This document shows, one piece after another, positions 54,567 through 63,958 of a stretch of DNA of 64,000 nucleotides. Origin of the DNA: SIAJ01 sp036266155 (GTDB taxonomy: Bacteria; Planctomycetota; Planctomycetia; Gemmatales; Gemmataceae). The notes beneath the pieces are model-generated. The model was not told where the DNA came from, made no database searches, and was given only the letters and a program-made list of their open reading frames with translations. The position numbers and the translations under genes are program-made. The first letter of the stretch is position 1, and every line of letters starts with the position of its first letter. Location: NCBI GenBank assembly GCA_036266155.1, contig DATANR010000120.1:25396-89395 (forward strand). The letters run 5' to 3'.

Positions 54567-57500
54567 ATGGCCTTCCTCAACCGGCTCAAATGGGTGTCCG
54601 CTGGCCTGGCAATTGCCGGCGTGATCACCACCGCCGCGGTCTGGGGCGATCCGTCCCGCACCCGGCCGGCGACTCCGGTCGCCACCCCCCCAACCAAGTT
54701 GTTTGCCGACGACGTCGCCAGCCGCTTCACGCAGAAGCCGGCGGTCGCGTATCAGTCGAGCGACGGAGGCGTATACTTCGCCCTCCAGGTGCGGCCGGAC
54801 CTGCCGGCCGCCGCGTCGCGGCCACGCGACATCCAGATCCTGATCGATCACTCGGCCAGCCAGGCCGGGGCGCCGCTCGAAGCCGCGCGCCGGATCGCCA
54901 AGGAGGTCGTCGCGGCCGCCGGCGAGTCCGACCGCGTTGCCGTCTGGGCGGTCTCGACGCCGAAGGCCACGCGCAACCTCATTCGCGGCGGCGGGCTCAA
55001 GAGCGCTGCCGACGCCAAGGCCGCGTTCGTGCCGATGGAAGCCGAGTACGCTTCCGGCGCCGTCGACCTCAAGAACGCCATCGACCGGGCCGCCAAGGAA
55101 TTCGACGGCAAGGTGACCCGTCAACAGGTCATCCTGTACCTGGGCGACGGCGAGAGCGCTCTGAACCCGCTCGACGAGACTGGCCGGTACAAGCTGGCCA
55201 CCGAGCTGCGGGCGCAGAACATCTCGTTCTACGCGGTGCCGCTCGGCACGCCGATGAACCCGCACAATCTGCACGCACTCGTCAGCGGCACCGGCGGGGC
55301 GCTGATGCGGCCCTCCGACGAAAACACCAGCGACGCGCTTGCCGCCATCAAGGGCCTGGCGACCCGCTTCCACAAGTCGATGGGCGTCTCGGTGCTGGAG
55401 CCGAGCAAGATGACCTTCGCGGCCGAAGCGGCCGAAATCTATCCAGGCAAGCTGCCGCCGCTCCGCTCCGACGTGCCGACACTGGTCGTCGGCAAGTTCG
55501 AGAAGGACAAGGTGCCGGCGAACCTCGAATTGACGATCGAAGGCAAGGTCGCCGGGACCGCGACGACGGCGAAGGTGACGCAGCCGATGCCGGCCGCGAC
55601 CGCGGACAACTACTTCCTCGGCTCGATGGTCGCCCAGTGGCGCAACAGCGGCCGGGCCGATTCACCGGCTCTGCTCCAGGCCGACCGCACGCTGGCACTT
55701 GCTTTCGAAAGCACTCGGCTCGCTCGTGAAGAATTCTTGGAACAAGCGACCTGGGCTCTCGGCGCCAAGCGTGTCGACACGGCCAAGGCCCTGTACGAAG
55801 CCGCTCTGAAGCTCGACCCGGAAGAGCCCCGTGCGAAGGCCGGCGTCAAGCTCGTCGCCAAGCTCGAAAAGGGCGACCTCTCGTTCGACGACTTGAAGAA
55901 GGGCAACATCGAACAAATCGCCCAGAAGGAGCCGGCTAACCTGCAAGTTCCGCCTCCGGCGGCGCCTAAGGCCGCCCCTGGCGCGAAGGACGCTCCTGGC
56001 GACGCCAACGCGTTGCTCCGTCAGGCGGAAGCCCAGCAGCGCATCCGCGAGCAACAGGTCACCGTCGCGGTCGAGGAGACCCTGGCCCGCGTCCGCACCT
56101 TGCTGAATGCCGGCGACCCACGCAGCTCAAAAGACCTGCTCGTCGCCCAGCGCGACACCGTTCGCTCAGCCGGCGACATTGGCGAAGCGGTTCGCCAGCG
56201 GTTGCTCAACCGCATTGAATTGCTCCTGCAAGACGTCGTGACCCGTGGCGACGCCATGGTTCGTGCCCGTGCCGAGGAAAACGAGCGAATCGCTCGGGCC
56301 CGGCAGCGGCTGATCGCGGTCGATCAGGTCGAAGCCCGCGAGGAGCGGATTCGCGAACGCATCCGCAACTTCGGCACCCTGATGAGCCAGGCCCGATACG
56401 AAGACGCGTATCGCGAAGCCCTGGTCATGGAGAACGAATTCCTCAGCAACGGTTACGGCAGCCCCGGCGAGACCTTCGCGGTGTCGCGCATCGGTCAGGC
56501 GGCCAGCAACTACCGCGACTTCCGCGAACTGGTTCGGCTCCGCGAGGACCGCTACCTGCTCGCCATGATGGAAGTCGAGAAGTCGCACATGCCGTACCCC
56601 GACGAACCGGCCGTCCACTTCCCGCCGGCGAAGATCTGGCGTGAATTGACGACGCGTCGTCGCGAGTACTCGGGCACGGACTTCGACCAGAACCTGAACC
56701 CGCGGCAGAAGCAGCGTTACTCGATGCTCCAGGCCGCTCTGCTTCAGACCCTCGATTTGCGTGAGTTGAAGGGCGGCGACTTCGCCTTCGGTGCGTTGCT
56801 CACCGACCTTCAGCGGCTTGTGTCGAACCGCATGAAGCGCGACGTGACGATCTACATCAACTACAACACGTTCGCCCCCGAACAGCGGACGACCCTGCGT
56901 GACGCCAAGGTCAACCTGAACAGCCTGATGGACGCGACCGGTGAGAACCTGCTCAAGGAAATCACCTTCAAGACCATCATGGAAACGTTGACCCGCCAGG
57001 TCGGCGCCAGCTTCTGGGTGACGCCGGACTACATCGAAGTCGTCGAAGTCGAAAAGGCCGCGACGACCCGTGTGTTCAAGGTGCTGGCGGTTGAAGACCT
57101 GATCGTCCCGATTCCGAACGCCGTCAACAACCTGGCTCTGCAACAGCAGCTCCAGGTGCTCGGCCAGCAGTTCAGCCTCGCCGGCGGCAACGCCTTCGGC
57201 GCCCTTGGCGCCTTCGGTGGTGGTTTCGGTGGGTTTGTGGGCGGCAACGGCGGTGGTGGCCAAGGTAACAACTTCGGCGGTGGTGCCCAGAACGCCGGCC
57301 AGCTCTTCCAGGGCCAAGGCGGCGGCGGCGGCGTCCTCGGCTTCGGCGGCGGCAACGCCGGCCAGTTCGGTAACCTCGGCGGCCAGTTCGGCTTCCAGGG
57401 CGGCCGGCAGAGCAAGGACCCGGCGACCGAACTGGTCGTCCTCATCCAGACCGTCGTTGACCCCGGCTACTGGGACCCGGACGTGAGCTTCCTCAGCAAG

Positions 57501-59108
57501 AACCTGCTCACCGGTCAGACCGGTGACGATCCCGCGAGCCCCGATTCGATGGTCGAAGCGGCTCTGCGAAACAAGATGATGTACAACCTGACGACGCGGT
57601 CGCTGGTCATCTTCGGTCGGTCGCGCTTCCATCGCTCGACGCCGGGCCGGCCGCTGAAGAAGGACGACATCGCCGCGGGCGAGCGTCCGAACCCGGACGG
57701 CCGCGGGATCGCGAAGAACGAGCCGAAGGCCCCGGCAGTCGGCGGTCCGGCGGCGGTCGCGACGGCCGCGAAGCCGAAGACGCCCGTCGATGCCGAACGC
57801 ATGTGGATGCAAGCGATCGAACGTGGCGTGCGTGAGCCGGGCATGGTGATCGCGTGTGCGGAATACCTCGTGCAAGCTCGCGAGTTCAAGCACGCGGCCG
57901 AATTGCTCAAGGCCAGCCTGCGCAGCGGCTTGACGCCGGAACGCTGGTATCAGGAAGCCTTGGCCATCGCTCTGGAAGAAAGCCAGGGTTCGCCGGAAGA
58001 GATCGAACGGGCTCACTTGTCGGCCATCGACCTGGAACCGAAGAACCCGCAGACCTACCTGCAGGTTGCCAAGTCCCTGCACGATATGGGCGATGAGGAC
58101 GGCGCGGTGCGGATGTGCAAGGTGGCGGCGAAGCTTGAGCCGAATATGCCGGACGCTTACACCAGCGCCCTGGTGTATGCCGACGGCCCGAAGGCGACGG
58201 CCAGCTACGACGTGACGGCGTTCGCGGCCGGCGGCTTGCTGTCTCGCGATTGGCCGATGGACAGCGGCGACCTGCATGCTCAGGCCCGCCAGCACCTGAT
58301 GGACGCGGTTCGCAAACTCGACGCCGCGAACAAGAAGGCGGAATCCGAAAAGGTTCAGGCCCTCCTCGCCGAGCAGAAGTTCCGCGACCTGACGATCGAG
58401 TTGTCGTTCCAGGGCGTCAACGTCGACCTCGACCTGCGGGTCAAGGAGCCGATCGGCACGCTCTGCTCGGCGGTCAACCCGATGACGACCAACGGCGGCG
58501 CCTTGAAGGAGCAAGTGTTCGACCGAGCGGAAGGCGTCTACACGGAAACGTACTCGGCGGCCCAGGCGTTCCCCGGAACGTACAAGGTGTTCGTCGATCG
58601 CGTCGCCGGCTGGCCGCAAGGCGACAAGGCCCAGATCAAGGTGACCAAGCACAAGGGCACCGCGGACGAACGGATCGAGTACTTTACGGTCAATCTGAAG
58701 GAGCAGACCGAGGTCAACGTGACCCTGGACAGCGGCCGACGGACCGACCTGGCCGTGCTGCCGAGCCCGGTGGACATGGCGAAGTACAAGGCCAAGGCTG
58801 ACAAGTCCGATCAGGTGATGAACAAGCTGCGGGCGCTGGTCAGCGGCAACGGTTCGATGTCGGGCGGCGTCGGCGCTCCTGGCAAGTCGAGCCTGTCCGA
58901 CGCGGCCACGGGCGTCAACGCTCCACGCGTCGGCGACGTGACCTGGTCGACCCGACTGGGCGCCGAGCGGTCGGTCGGTCTGGACATCCGCTCCGAGACG
59001 ACGATCCGCCCGGACGGCAAAGTCGAAGTGAAGGCGACGCCGGTGTTCGAAGCGAACCTGAAGGACAGCCGCGTGAAGCTCGACCTGATCCCCGGCGGGG
59101 GGAACTGA
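54567..59108 (+). CDS. Large VWA-domain protein with TPRs, STN-like region and glycine-rich segment
   Basis: 1513 residues from the ATG at 54567; an open frame reaches 54450 without a start context. A membrane anchor or signal (VSAGLAIAGVITTAAVW) precedes a VWA domain whose metal site DHSAS is intact at 94-98. TPR-like helices lie near 400-430 (DTAKALYEAALKLDPEEPRA), and a charged helical region follows at about 480-690. A beta-alpha domain at about 755-850 (ENLLKEITFKTIMETLTRQV) resembles the STN/secretin N-terminal fold. A Gly/Phe/Gln-rich stretch lies at about 872-952. Further TPR-like repeats occur at about 1080-1200, and a beta domain follows. Codon choice is strongly G/C-ending, suggesting high expression. 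Probably cell-envelope structural; no homolog is named with certainty. Confidence 0.82.
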   Translation: MAFLNRLKWVSAGLAIAGVITTAAVWGDPSRTRPATPVATPPTKLFADDVASRFTQKPAVAYQSSDGGVYFALQVRPDLPAAASRPRDIQILIDHSASQAGAPLEAARRIAKEVVAAAGESDRVAVWAVSTPKATRNLIRGGGLKSAADAKAAFVPMEAEYASGAVDLKNAIDRAAKEFDGKVTRQQVILYLGDGESALNPLDETGRYKLATELRAQNISFYAVPLGTPMNPHNLHALVSGTGGALMRPSDENTSDALAAIKGLATRFHKSMGVSVLEPSKMTFAAEAAEIYPGKLPPLRSDVPTLVVGKFEKDKVPANLELTIEGKVAGTATTAKVTQPMPAATADNYFLGSMVAQWRNSGRADSPALLQADRTLALAFESTRLAREEFLEQATWALGAKRVDTAKALYEAALKLDPEEPRAKAGVKLVAKLEKGDLSFDDLKKGNIEQIAQKEPANLQVPPPAAPKAAPGAKDAPGDANALLRQAEAQQRIREQQVTVAVEETLARVRTLLNAGDPRSSKDLLVAQRDTVRSAGDIGEAVRQRLLNRIELLLQDVVTRGDAMVRARAEENERIARARQRLIAVDQVEAREERIRERIRNFGTLMSQARYEDAYREALVMENEFLSNGYGSPGETFAVSRIGQAASNYRDFRELVRLREDRYLLAMMEVEKSHMPYPDEPAVHFPPAKIWRELTTRRREYSGTDFDQNLNPRQKQRYSMLQAALLQTLDLRELKGGDFAFGALLTDLQRLVSNRMKRDVTIYINYNTFAPEQRTTLRDAKVNLNSLMDATGENLLKEITFKTIMETLTRQVGASFWVTPDYIEVVEVEKAATTRVFKVLAVEDLIVPIPNAVNNLALQQQLQVLGQQFSLAGGNAFGALGAFGGGFGGFVGGNGGGGQGNNFGGGAQNAGQLFQGQGGGGGVLGFGGGNAGQFGNLGGQFGFQGGRQSKDPATELVVLIQTVVDPGYWDPDVSFLSKNLLTGQTGDDPASPDSMVEAALRNKMMYNLTTRSLVIFGRSRFHRSTPGRPLKKDDIAAGERPNPDGRGIAKNEPKAPAVGGPAAVATAAKPKTPVDAERMWMQAIERGVREPGMVIACAEYLVQAREFKHAAELLKASLRSGLTPERWYQEALAIALEESQGSPEEIERAHLSAIDLEPKNPQTYLQVAKSLHDMGDEDGAVRMCKVAAKLEPNMPDAYTSALVYADGPKATASYDVTAFAAGGLLSRDWPMDSGDLHAQARQHLMDAVRKLDAANKKAESEKVQALLAEQKFRDLTIELSFQGVNVDLDLRVKEPIGTLCSAVNPMTTNGGALKEQVFDRAEGVYTETYSAAQAFPGTYKVFVDRVAGWPQGDKAQIKVTKHKGTADERIEYFTVNLKEQTEVNVTLDSGRRTDLAVLPSPVDMAKYKAKADKSDQVMNKLRALVSGNGSMSGGVGAPGKSSLSDAATGVNAPRVGDVTWSTRLGAERSVGLDIRSETTIRPDGKVEVKATPVFEANLKDSRVKLDLIPGGGN

Positions 59109-59138
59109 GTCGCGGCTTGGTAAAGAATCGTAAAGCAC

Positions 59139-59172
59139 CCGGCCCCGAGCGTTTGCTCGGGGCCGGTTTCGT
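59139..59172 (+). terminator. Rho-independent terminator of the VWA gene
   Basis: A perfect 12-bp stem (CCGGCCCCGAGC / GCTCGGGGCCGG, loop GTTT) at 59139-59166 is followed by TTTCGTT. It starts 31 bp after the stop at 59108. Confidence 0.85.
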
Positions 59173-59226
59173 TGATCTGGGCCACGGCAAGATAGTAAAA
59201 TGCTTGCAACGTACGAGTCCTTGCAA

Positions 59227-59511
59227 ATGGCAACCAAACCTCTCACAGTGGCGGTTCCCGAAGCACTATTAAAGCGCATCCGCGGCGGCGCACGCCGGTC
59301 GAAGCGGACGGTCGAGGCGGAGGTCATTCAACTATTGACGGCGGCCGTTGCTGCCGAAGACGTTACACACGCAAATGGCTCCGCCGATAGAACTGTTCAG
59401 AAGAAACCGCCTCGAACCAGCCTTGCGGATTGGGCCGAGGAAAACGCGGAAGATTGGGGCGATCGAATCAATTCCGAGAACGTCGAGAGCTTCACCGGAC
59501 GGAGATTTTGA
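59227..59511 (+). CDS. VapB/FitA-like antitoxin
   Basis: 94 residues from the ATG at 59227; an earlier ATG at 59200 is also possible and neither has a clear ribosome binding site. KPLTVAVPEALLKRIRGGAR with SKRTVEAEVIQLL is a ribbon-helix-helix DNA-binding segment. The Trp/Glu-rich C-terminus (SLADWAEENAEDWGDRINSE) would wrap a toxin. The PIN-domain toxin gene starts 3 bp after its stop, the standard antitoxin-first order, with autorepression expected. Confidence 0.8.
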   Translation: MATKPLTVAVPEALLKRIRGGARRSKRTVEAEVIQLLTAAVAAEDVTHANGSADRTVQKKPPRTSLADWAEENAEDWGDRINSENVESFTGRRF

Positions 59512-59514
59512 CCG

Positions 59515-59940
59515 GTGCCGCGCCCAACCCTATTTCTCGACACGAGCTTTGTTGTAGCGCTTGAGAATACGAGCGATCGGCATCATCGCATTGCGAAGAA
59601 GCTCGACAAGAAACTGCTCAAGCAAGAAGCAAGGTTGCTACTTCATTCCGGCATCGTACTGGAGATTGGTGACGGCTTCGGGCGTCTCGAGCGCCGCAAG
59701 AAGGGTGTCGAACTGCTGGCCAGGTTTCATCGAGAGGACGGCTATCAAATCGAGCCAATCTCAAGCGACTTGCTGCAACAAGCCCAAGAACTTTACCGCG
59801 AACGCGGCGACAAGGAGTGGGGCCTGACCGATTGCGTCTCCTTCGTCCTCATGACGCGGCATGGAATCAAAGAAGCCCTGACGGCGGACGTGCATTTTCG
59901 GCAGGCCGGCTTCAGGGCTCTTCTGCTGGAATCTTCGTGA
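59515..59940 (+). CDS. PIN-domain toxin (VapC-like ribonuclease)
   Basis: 141 residues from a GTG at 59515, preceded by GGAG inside the antitoxin's last codons. The four acidic residues of a PIN ribonuclease are visible: D9 (LFLDTS), E50 (GIVLEIGD), D106 (GLTDCVSF) and D125 (TADVHF). The enzyme is expected to cut RNA with magnesium when free of the antitoxin. Together with the gene before it, it makes a complete type II toxin-antitoxin pair. Confidence 0.88.
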   Translation: MPRPTLFLDTSFVVALENTSDRHHRIAKKLDKKLLKQEARLLLHSGIVLEIGDGFGRLERRKKGVELLARFHREDGYQIEPISSDLLQQAQELYRERGDKEWGLTDCVSFVLMTRHGIKEALTADVHFRQAGFRALLLESS

Positions 59941-59947
59941 GCCGGTC

Positions 59948-60559
59948 TTACTTCTCCTTCGTCCCCGCCTCCGCCAGCTCCATCGTCATCTCCATCTTCA
60001 TGCCCGCGATGTCGGCCGTCATTTCCATCTTGAGGGTGTGGAAGGCGAACTTGGGCGAAGTCCAGACTTTCATTTCCGCGTCCACGTTCATGCCGGCGCC
60101 GGCGGGCAAGTTCACCTTGTAGGTCGTCCAGGCGGCTTCATAGTCTTTGCCGGCCAATTTGATCTTCTCCTTGCCTTCCTTGAGCTTCTCGACCATGGGC
60201 TTAGCCGCCGCGCCGCCGCCATTTGCGCCCATCAGGCCGCCAGTGAGCGGATCAAACGGCTTCGTCAGATCGATCTTGCTCTCTTGTTCTGGCGTCGGCA
60301 GGTCCATGCCCATGACGGTCATCTTCGTGGCCATCTTGATGGTCATTTCCTTGTCGGTCTTCGCGGTGACTGTTTGGGTCATCGTTCCGTCAATGTTTTG
60401 ACCGGCCACTTTCGTGCTGATTTTGAATGTAGCGGTGTCGCCGACCTTGGCCGACTTGTACGGCGTCTCGTCCTCGCCGCCCGATTTGGGCGCCGGTGCT
60501 GAACGAGCAGCGGAGACAATGGTGATGGCCAGGCAGGCGGCAAGCAGGCGAGCGTTCAT
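59948..60559 (-). CDS. Secreted hypothetical protein
   Basis: 203 residues. The leader MNARLLAACLAITIVSAARS is a signal peptide. The remainder is rich in Thr, Lys and Met and in alternating strands (VGDTATFKISTKVAGQNIDG and GKDYEAAWTTYKVNLPAGAG), which suggests a beta-barrel or beta-sandwich. A glycine-rich turn (GGLMGANGGG) lies in the middle. No known domain is recognised. It is convergent with the toxin gene, 7 bp away, and probably monocistronic. Confidence 0.72.
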   Translation of the reverse strand: MNARLLAACLAITIVSAARSAPAPKSGGEDETPYKSAKVGDTATFKISTKVAGQNIDGTMTQTVTAKTDKEMTIKMATKMTVMGMDLPTPEQESKIDLTKPFDPLTGGLMGANGGGAAAKPMVEKLKEGKEKIKLAGKDYEAAWTTYKVNLPAGAGMNVDAEMKVWTSPKFAFHTLKMEMTADIAGMKMEMTMELAEAGTKEK

Positions 60560-61043
60560 TGCTGATCCTGTGTGAAGAATGGTGCGTTTCGGACATTATA
60601 AAGCGAATCCGACCGCCACGCGGCAACGACAACTGGTAGTGAGTCGGTTTCCTCGTTTACGCTTCGGGATAGCGCACCAAGCCAAAGCGTCCGCGCGGCA
60701 GCGAGAGCGTTCTCGACGAAACAGATCTACCACCAGTCGGCGCCCGGTTTCGTTCACGCGGAGCGTCACCGAAGCGCGGTTAGCAAGTCGAGAGGACCGT
60801 CTTATCGAGCCGCCGGCGCCGGCATCCGTAGCGGAAACAATTCCAAGAGAACGATTTACGCCAATGCGGCACAGCGCACATGCTCTGATTATCGCACGGC
60901 CGACAGTTATTAGAAATACGTTCAGGGGGGTGTGGGGCGCTGAACGAATCGAAAGGCCTCGTAGTCCACGGCCAAATGGATTGTTGAGCCGCGACCCATG
61001 ATCCGGGTACAATCATCGCCTCACCCAACTCGGATGACCTTTC
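60560..61043. other. Intergenic stretch without supported features
   Basis: 484 bp. Overlapping open frames on both strands are Arg/Ser-rich and lack any start context. No RNA, repeat or terminator was found. The promoters of the two divergent flanking genes should lie here. Confidence 0.5.
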
Positions 61044-62513
61044 ATGATCTGCGTCACCATCGTCCAGGAGTCGCGCCGGCTCGCGCTGGCGGACATGCTT
61101 AACGCGGCCATGCTGGGGGCCGACCTCGTCGAAGTGCGGCTCGATAAATTCGAGAAGGATGCCAATCTGACGGAACTGGTGACCGCACGCCGCAAGCCCG
61201 TGCTGTTCTCGTGTCGTCGTCCAAAAGACGGCGGCGAATGGTCGGGTACGGAGGATGAGCGGCTAACGCTTTTGCGCTCCGCGGTCATCGCCAAGGCCGA
61301 CTATGTGGAAGTCGAGTTGGATGCCGCGGATCAGATTCGGCCATTCCCCGGCTGCAAGCGCGTCGTCTCGTACACGAACTTGAGCGAGACGCCCAAGGAC
61401 ATCGACGCGATCTATCAGCAACTGCAGACGAAGAAGCCGGACGTCATCAAGGTCACCTGCAAGGCCGACACGCCGGAACAAGCCTGGCCGCTAGTGCATC
61501 TGCTCAACAAGCCCCCAGTACCGACGATCGTCGAAGCCCGCGGGCCCGCGGGTACGATGCTCACACTGGTCGGCCGCAAGGTCGGCGCCCCGTGGACGAC
61601 CGCCGCGATGGAACGCGGCATGGAGGCCTTTCCGGGTCAGCCGACGGTCCAGGACCTGGTCGACATCTATCGTTATCGCCAAATCGGCAAGCCGACGCGC
61701 TTCGTCGGCGTGACCGGCGACGGCGAGCGCTCGCGCGTCGTCTGCGGCTTGCTAAACACGGCATTCGCCCACGCGAACTTGCCGCACCAGGCCCTGCCGA
61801 TGGAGATGGGGAACAAGCGTCTCTTCAAAAAAGTGGCCGAGGCGATTCGGCTGCAGTCCGTATTTCTCGACGAAGCGCAATACGAGGGCCAGCACGAGAT
61901 CGCCAAGCTCGATGAATCGGCGGTGTCGCCGGTCCTCGCGGCCGACGGCCTCACGCCCGGCGAAACGGAGTGGACGGCGTTCAACGCCCTTGGTCCCGCG
62001 GTGGCGACGGCGCTGCTGGACATCAAGCGTGAGCGCGAAGGCGGCGAATCGCTCAAGGGGCGCGTCGTCGCCCTGGCCGGATGCGGCGCGCTGACGCGCA
62101 TGCTGGCGATTCCGTTGAAGGCGGCCGGTGCATCGCTCATGTGGGCCAGCCGGGATCGCAATGCCGTGCATGCCGCCAGCCAGGCGTTCGGCGGCCGACA
62201 GGTGCTTTGGGAAGCGGTGTACGCCACGAGCCACGACGTGCTCGTCATCGGCCGCGACGGATCGAAGACGGACGCCGGCTCCGATCTGCCGTTGCACCCC
62301 GGCTATTTGAAGTCCGGCATGATCGTGGTTGACCTCACGGCGGGCATGGCGCCGTCAAAATTCCTGCGTGAAGCGGAATCACGCGGCTGCGGCATCGTTT
62401 CGCCCGGTCGTATCTTGGTCGAGCAGGTGCGCGACCACGTTCGCCGTCTGGGCGCCGATGTGTCCGCGACCGTCTTGACCGAAAAGCTGTCCGGCTGGTT
62501 TGCCGAGGATTGA
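61044..62513 (+). CDS. Fused AroD-AroE-like protein (3-dehydroquinate dehydratase I / shikimate dehydrogenase) with lost catalytic residues
   Basis: 489 residues. Residues 1-215 follow type I dehydroquinate dehydratase (GADLVEVRLDKFE; Schiff-base lysine K136 in DVIKVTCKA; FPGQPT late in the domain). Residues 216-489 follow shikimate dehydrogenase, the known planctomycete fusion. Key positions differ from active enzymes. The active-site histidine of the SYHDF-type motif is Thr111 (VVSYTNLSETP). The MGxxGxxSR block is ARGPAGTMLTL. In the AroE half the PxGHSxSPxxHN motif is GDGERSRVVCGLLN, and no NVTxPxK lysine block is seen. The dinucleotide-binding VVALAGCGALTRMLA is partly kept. It may be a pseudoenzyme or a changed enzyme. 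The cardiolipin synthase gene follows. Confidence 0.85.
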   Translation: MICVTIVQESRRLALADMLNAAMLGADLVEVRLDKFEKDANLTELVTARRKPVLFSCRRPKDGGEWSGTEDERLTLLRSAVIAKADYVEVELDAADQIRPFPGCKRVVSYTNLSETPKDIDAIYQQLQTKKPDVIKVTCKADTPEQAWPLVHLLNKPPVPTIVEARGPAGTMLTLVGRKVGAPWTTAAMERGMEAFPGQPTVQDLVDIYRYRQIGKPTRFVGVTGDGERSRVVCGLLNTAFAHANLPHQALPMEMGNKRLFKKVAEAIRLQSVFLDEAQYEGQHEIAKLDESAVSPVLAADGLTPGETEWTAFNALGPAVATALLDIKREREGGESLKGRVVALAGCGALTRMLAIPLKAAGASLMWASRDRNAVHAASQAFGGRQVLWEAVYATSHDVLVIGRDGSKTDAGSDLPLHPGYLKSGMIVVDLTAGMAPSKFLREAESRGCGIVSPGRILVEQVRDHVRRLGADVSATVLTEKLSGWFAED

Positions 62514-62521
62514 TCGCCGCG

Positions 62522-63958
62522 ATGACCATCGTTGCCGCTCTCGATTGGCCCAGCATCACCGGCTCGTTGGCTCTGGTCAACTTTGCCTTGGCCGCCCTCA
62601 CCGTGTTCTGGGTCCTCACGGTCAAGCGCGAGCCAACCTCGGCCCTGGCCTGGTGCCTGCTCGTCGTTCTGGTTCCCCTGCTGGGCAGCTTCCTGTTCGT
62701 CGTATTTGGCTACCAGATCATTCACGTCCCCTTGCGGCGCAAGCGCCGCCATGCCGCCGAGTTCCGCGCCCGCCCGCCCGTCCCGGAAGGCCCGGATGCC
62801 GACGGCGGATACGAGGGCCTCGCAGCGCTCGCGCGTCGACTCGGGGCGGCGCCGCTCGTCGGCGGCAACGCGGTCGAACTCTTTCACGATGGCGCTCCGG
62901 CCTACGAGTCGATGCTCGCGGCGATTCGTGCCGCGAAGCACCATATCCACATGGAGTTCTTCATCACGCGCGGCGACGAATCGGGCCAGCGGTTCATCAC
63001 CGCGCTGGCCGAACGTGCTCGGGCGGGCGTGGAGGTCCGCTTCCTCTATGACGCGGTGGGTTCATGGAAGTTGAGCACGCACGTCTTGAATGTGTTGCTC
63101 CAGGCCGGCGGCAAAGCCCGTCCCTTCATGACGCCGATGAACCCGATCCGGCGGCGCGTTCAGATCAACTTGCGGAACCATCGCAAGATCCTGGTGGTCG
63201 ACGGAACGATTGGCTTCACCGGCGGCCTCAACATCGGCGACGAATATCTGGGCCGCAATCCCTTTTTCGGCGCCTGGCGCGACACCTTCATGCGCCTCGA
63301 AGGACCGGCGGTTTGGGGCCTGCAACGCGTCTTCACCGAGGATTGGGACTTTTCAACCGACGAGGAGTTGTCGACCGACGCGTATTTTCCGGAGCTACCA
63401 GCAATCGGCGACGCCAACGTGCAAGTGGCATGGTCCGGCCCTGATCAGGACATCAAAACGATTCGCGAAGTCTACCTGGCCGCCATCGTCCGAGCACGCT
63501 CACGCGTCTGGCTGGCGACGCCGTACTTCGTGCCGGATGCCGCGCTCTTCGATGCGTTGTGCCTGGCCGCACGAATGGGCCGCGACGTGCGCGTCCTGTG
63601 TCCGTTTCGCCCCGATAAATGGCTGCCGCACCTCGCCGGCCGGTATATCTGGTTCGAACTCTTGCGGGCCGGCGGCAAGATCTACCAGTACACGAACGGC
63701 TTCATGCACGCCAAGGTGCTGCTGATCGACGACGTCTGGTCGTCGGTCGGTTCAACCAATTTCGATAACCGCAGCTTGCATCTGAATTTTGAAGTGACCT
63801 GTCTCATCGACTCGGCGACCGTGCAGAAAAATCTCGAGTCGGCGTTCTTACACGACTTTGCCGCATCGATCCGACTCGACGCGAACGCGTACTTCCACCG
63901 GCCGTTCGTGGCCAAGATGGCGGAGAACGCCTGTCGCTTGTTGTCGCCGGTGTTGTGA
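62522..63958 (+). CDS. cls: Cardiolipin synthase (phospholipase D superfamily)
   Basis: 478 residues from the ATG at 62522; a TTG at 62510 overlapping the previous stop is an alternative. Two N-terminal membrane helices (LALVNFALAALTVFWVLTV and LAWCLLVVLVPLLGSFLFVV) are followed by two phospholipase D domains. The HKD motifs are NHRKILVVDG and FMHAKVLLIDD, each with its downstream GSxN-like block (GFTGGLNIGDEYLG and SVGSTNFDNRS). It joins two phosphatidylglycerol molecules into cardiolipin in the inner membrane. It follows the AroDE-like gene by 8 bp, so the two are likely cotranscribed. Confidence 0.93.
   Translation: MTIVAALDWPSITGSLALVNFALAALTVFWVLTVKREPTSALAWCLLVVLVPLLGSFLFVVFGYQIIHVPLRRKRRHAAEFRARPPVPEGPDADGGYEGLAALARRLGAAPLVGGNAVELFHDGAPAYESMLAAIRAAKHHIHMEFFITRGDESGQRFITALAERARAGVEVRFLYDAVGSWKLSTHVLNVLLQAGGKARPFMTPMNPIRRRVQINLRNHRKILVVDGTIGFTGGLNIGDEYLGRNPFFGAWRDTFMRLEGPAVWGLQRVFTEDWDFSTDEELSTDAYFPELPAIGDANVQVAWSGPDQDIKTIREVYLAAIVRARSRVWLATPYFVPDAALFDALCLAARMGRDVRVLCPFRPDKWLPHLAGRYIWFELLRAGGKIYQYTNGFMHAKVLLIDDVWSSVGSTNFDNRSLHLNFEVTCLIDSATVQKNLESAFLHDFAASIRLDANAYFHRPFVAKMAENACRLLSPVL

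Noticed and set aside
57180..57420. Tandem DNA repeat in the glycine-rich coding part
   Set aside because: The repeats exist only at the level of Gly/Phe/Gln composition; no exact DNA unit is repeated.
56166..59327. 1053-residue open frame on the minus strand opposite the VWA gene
   Set aside because: Low-complexity Arg/Val/Asp translation with no start context; the plus-strand gene has clear domains and a terminator.
60596..61012. Possible 138-residue minus-strand gene in the gap before the AroDE-like gene
   Set aside because: Arg/Ser-rich translation, no ribosome binding site and no family signal.
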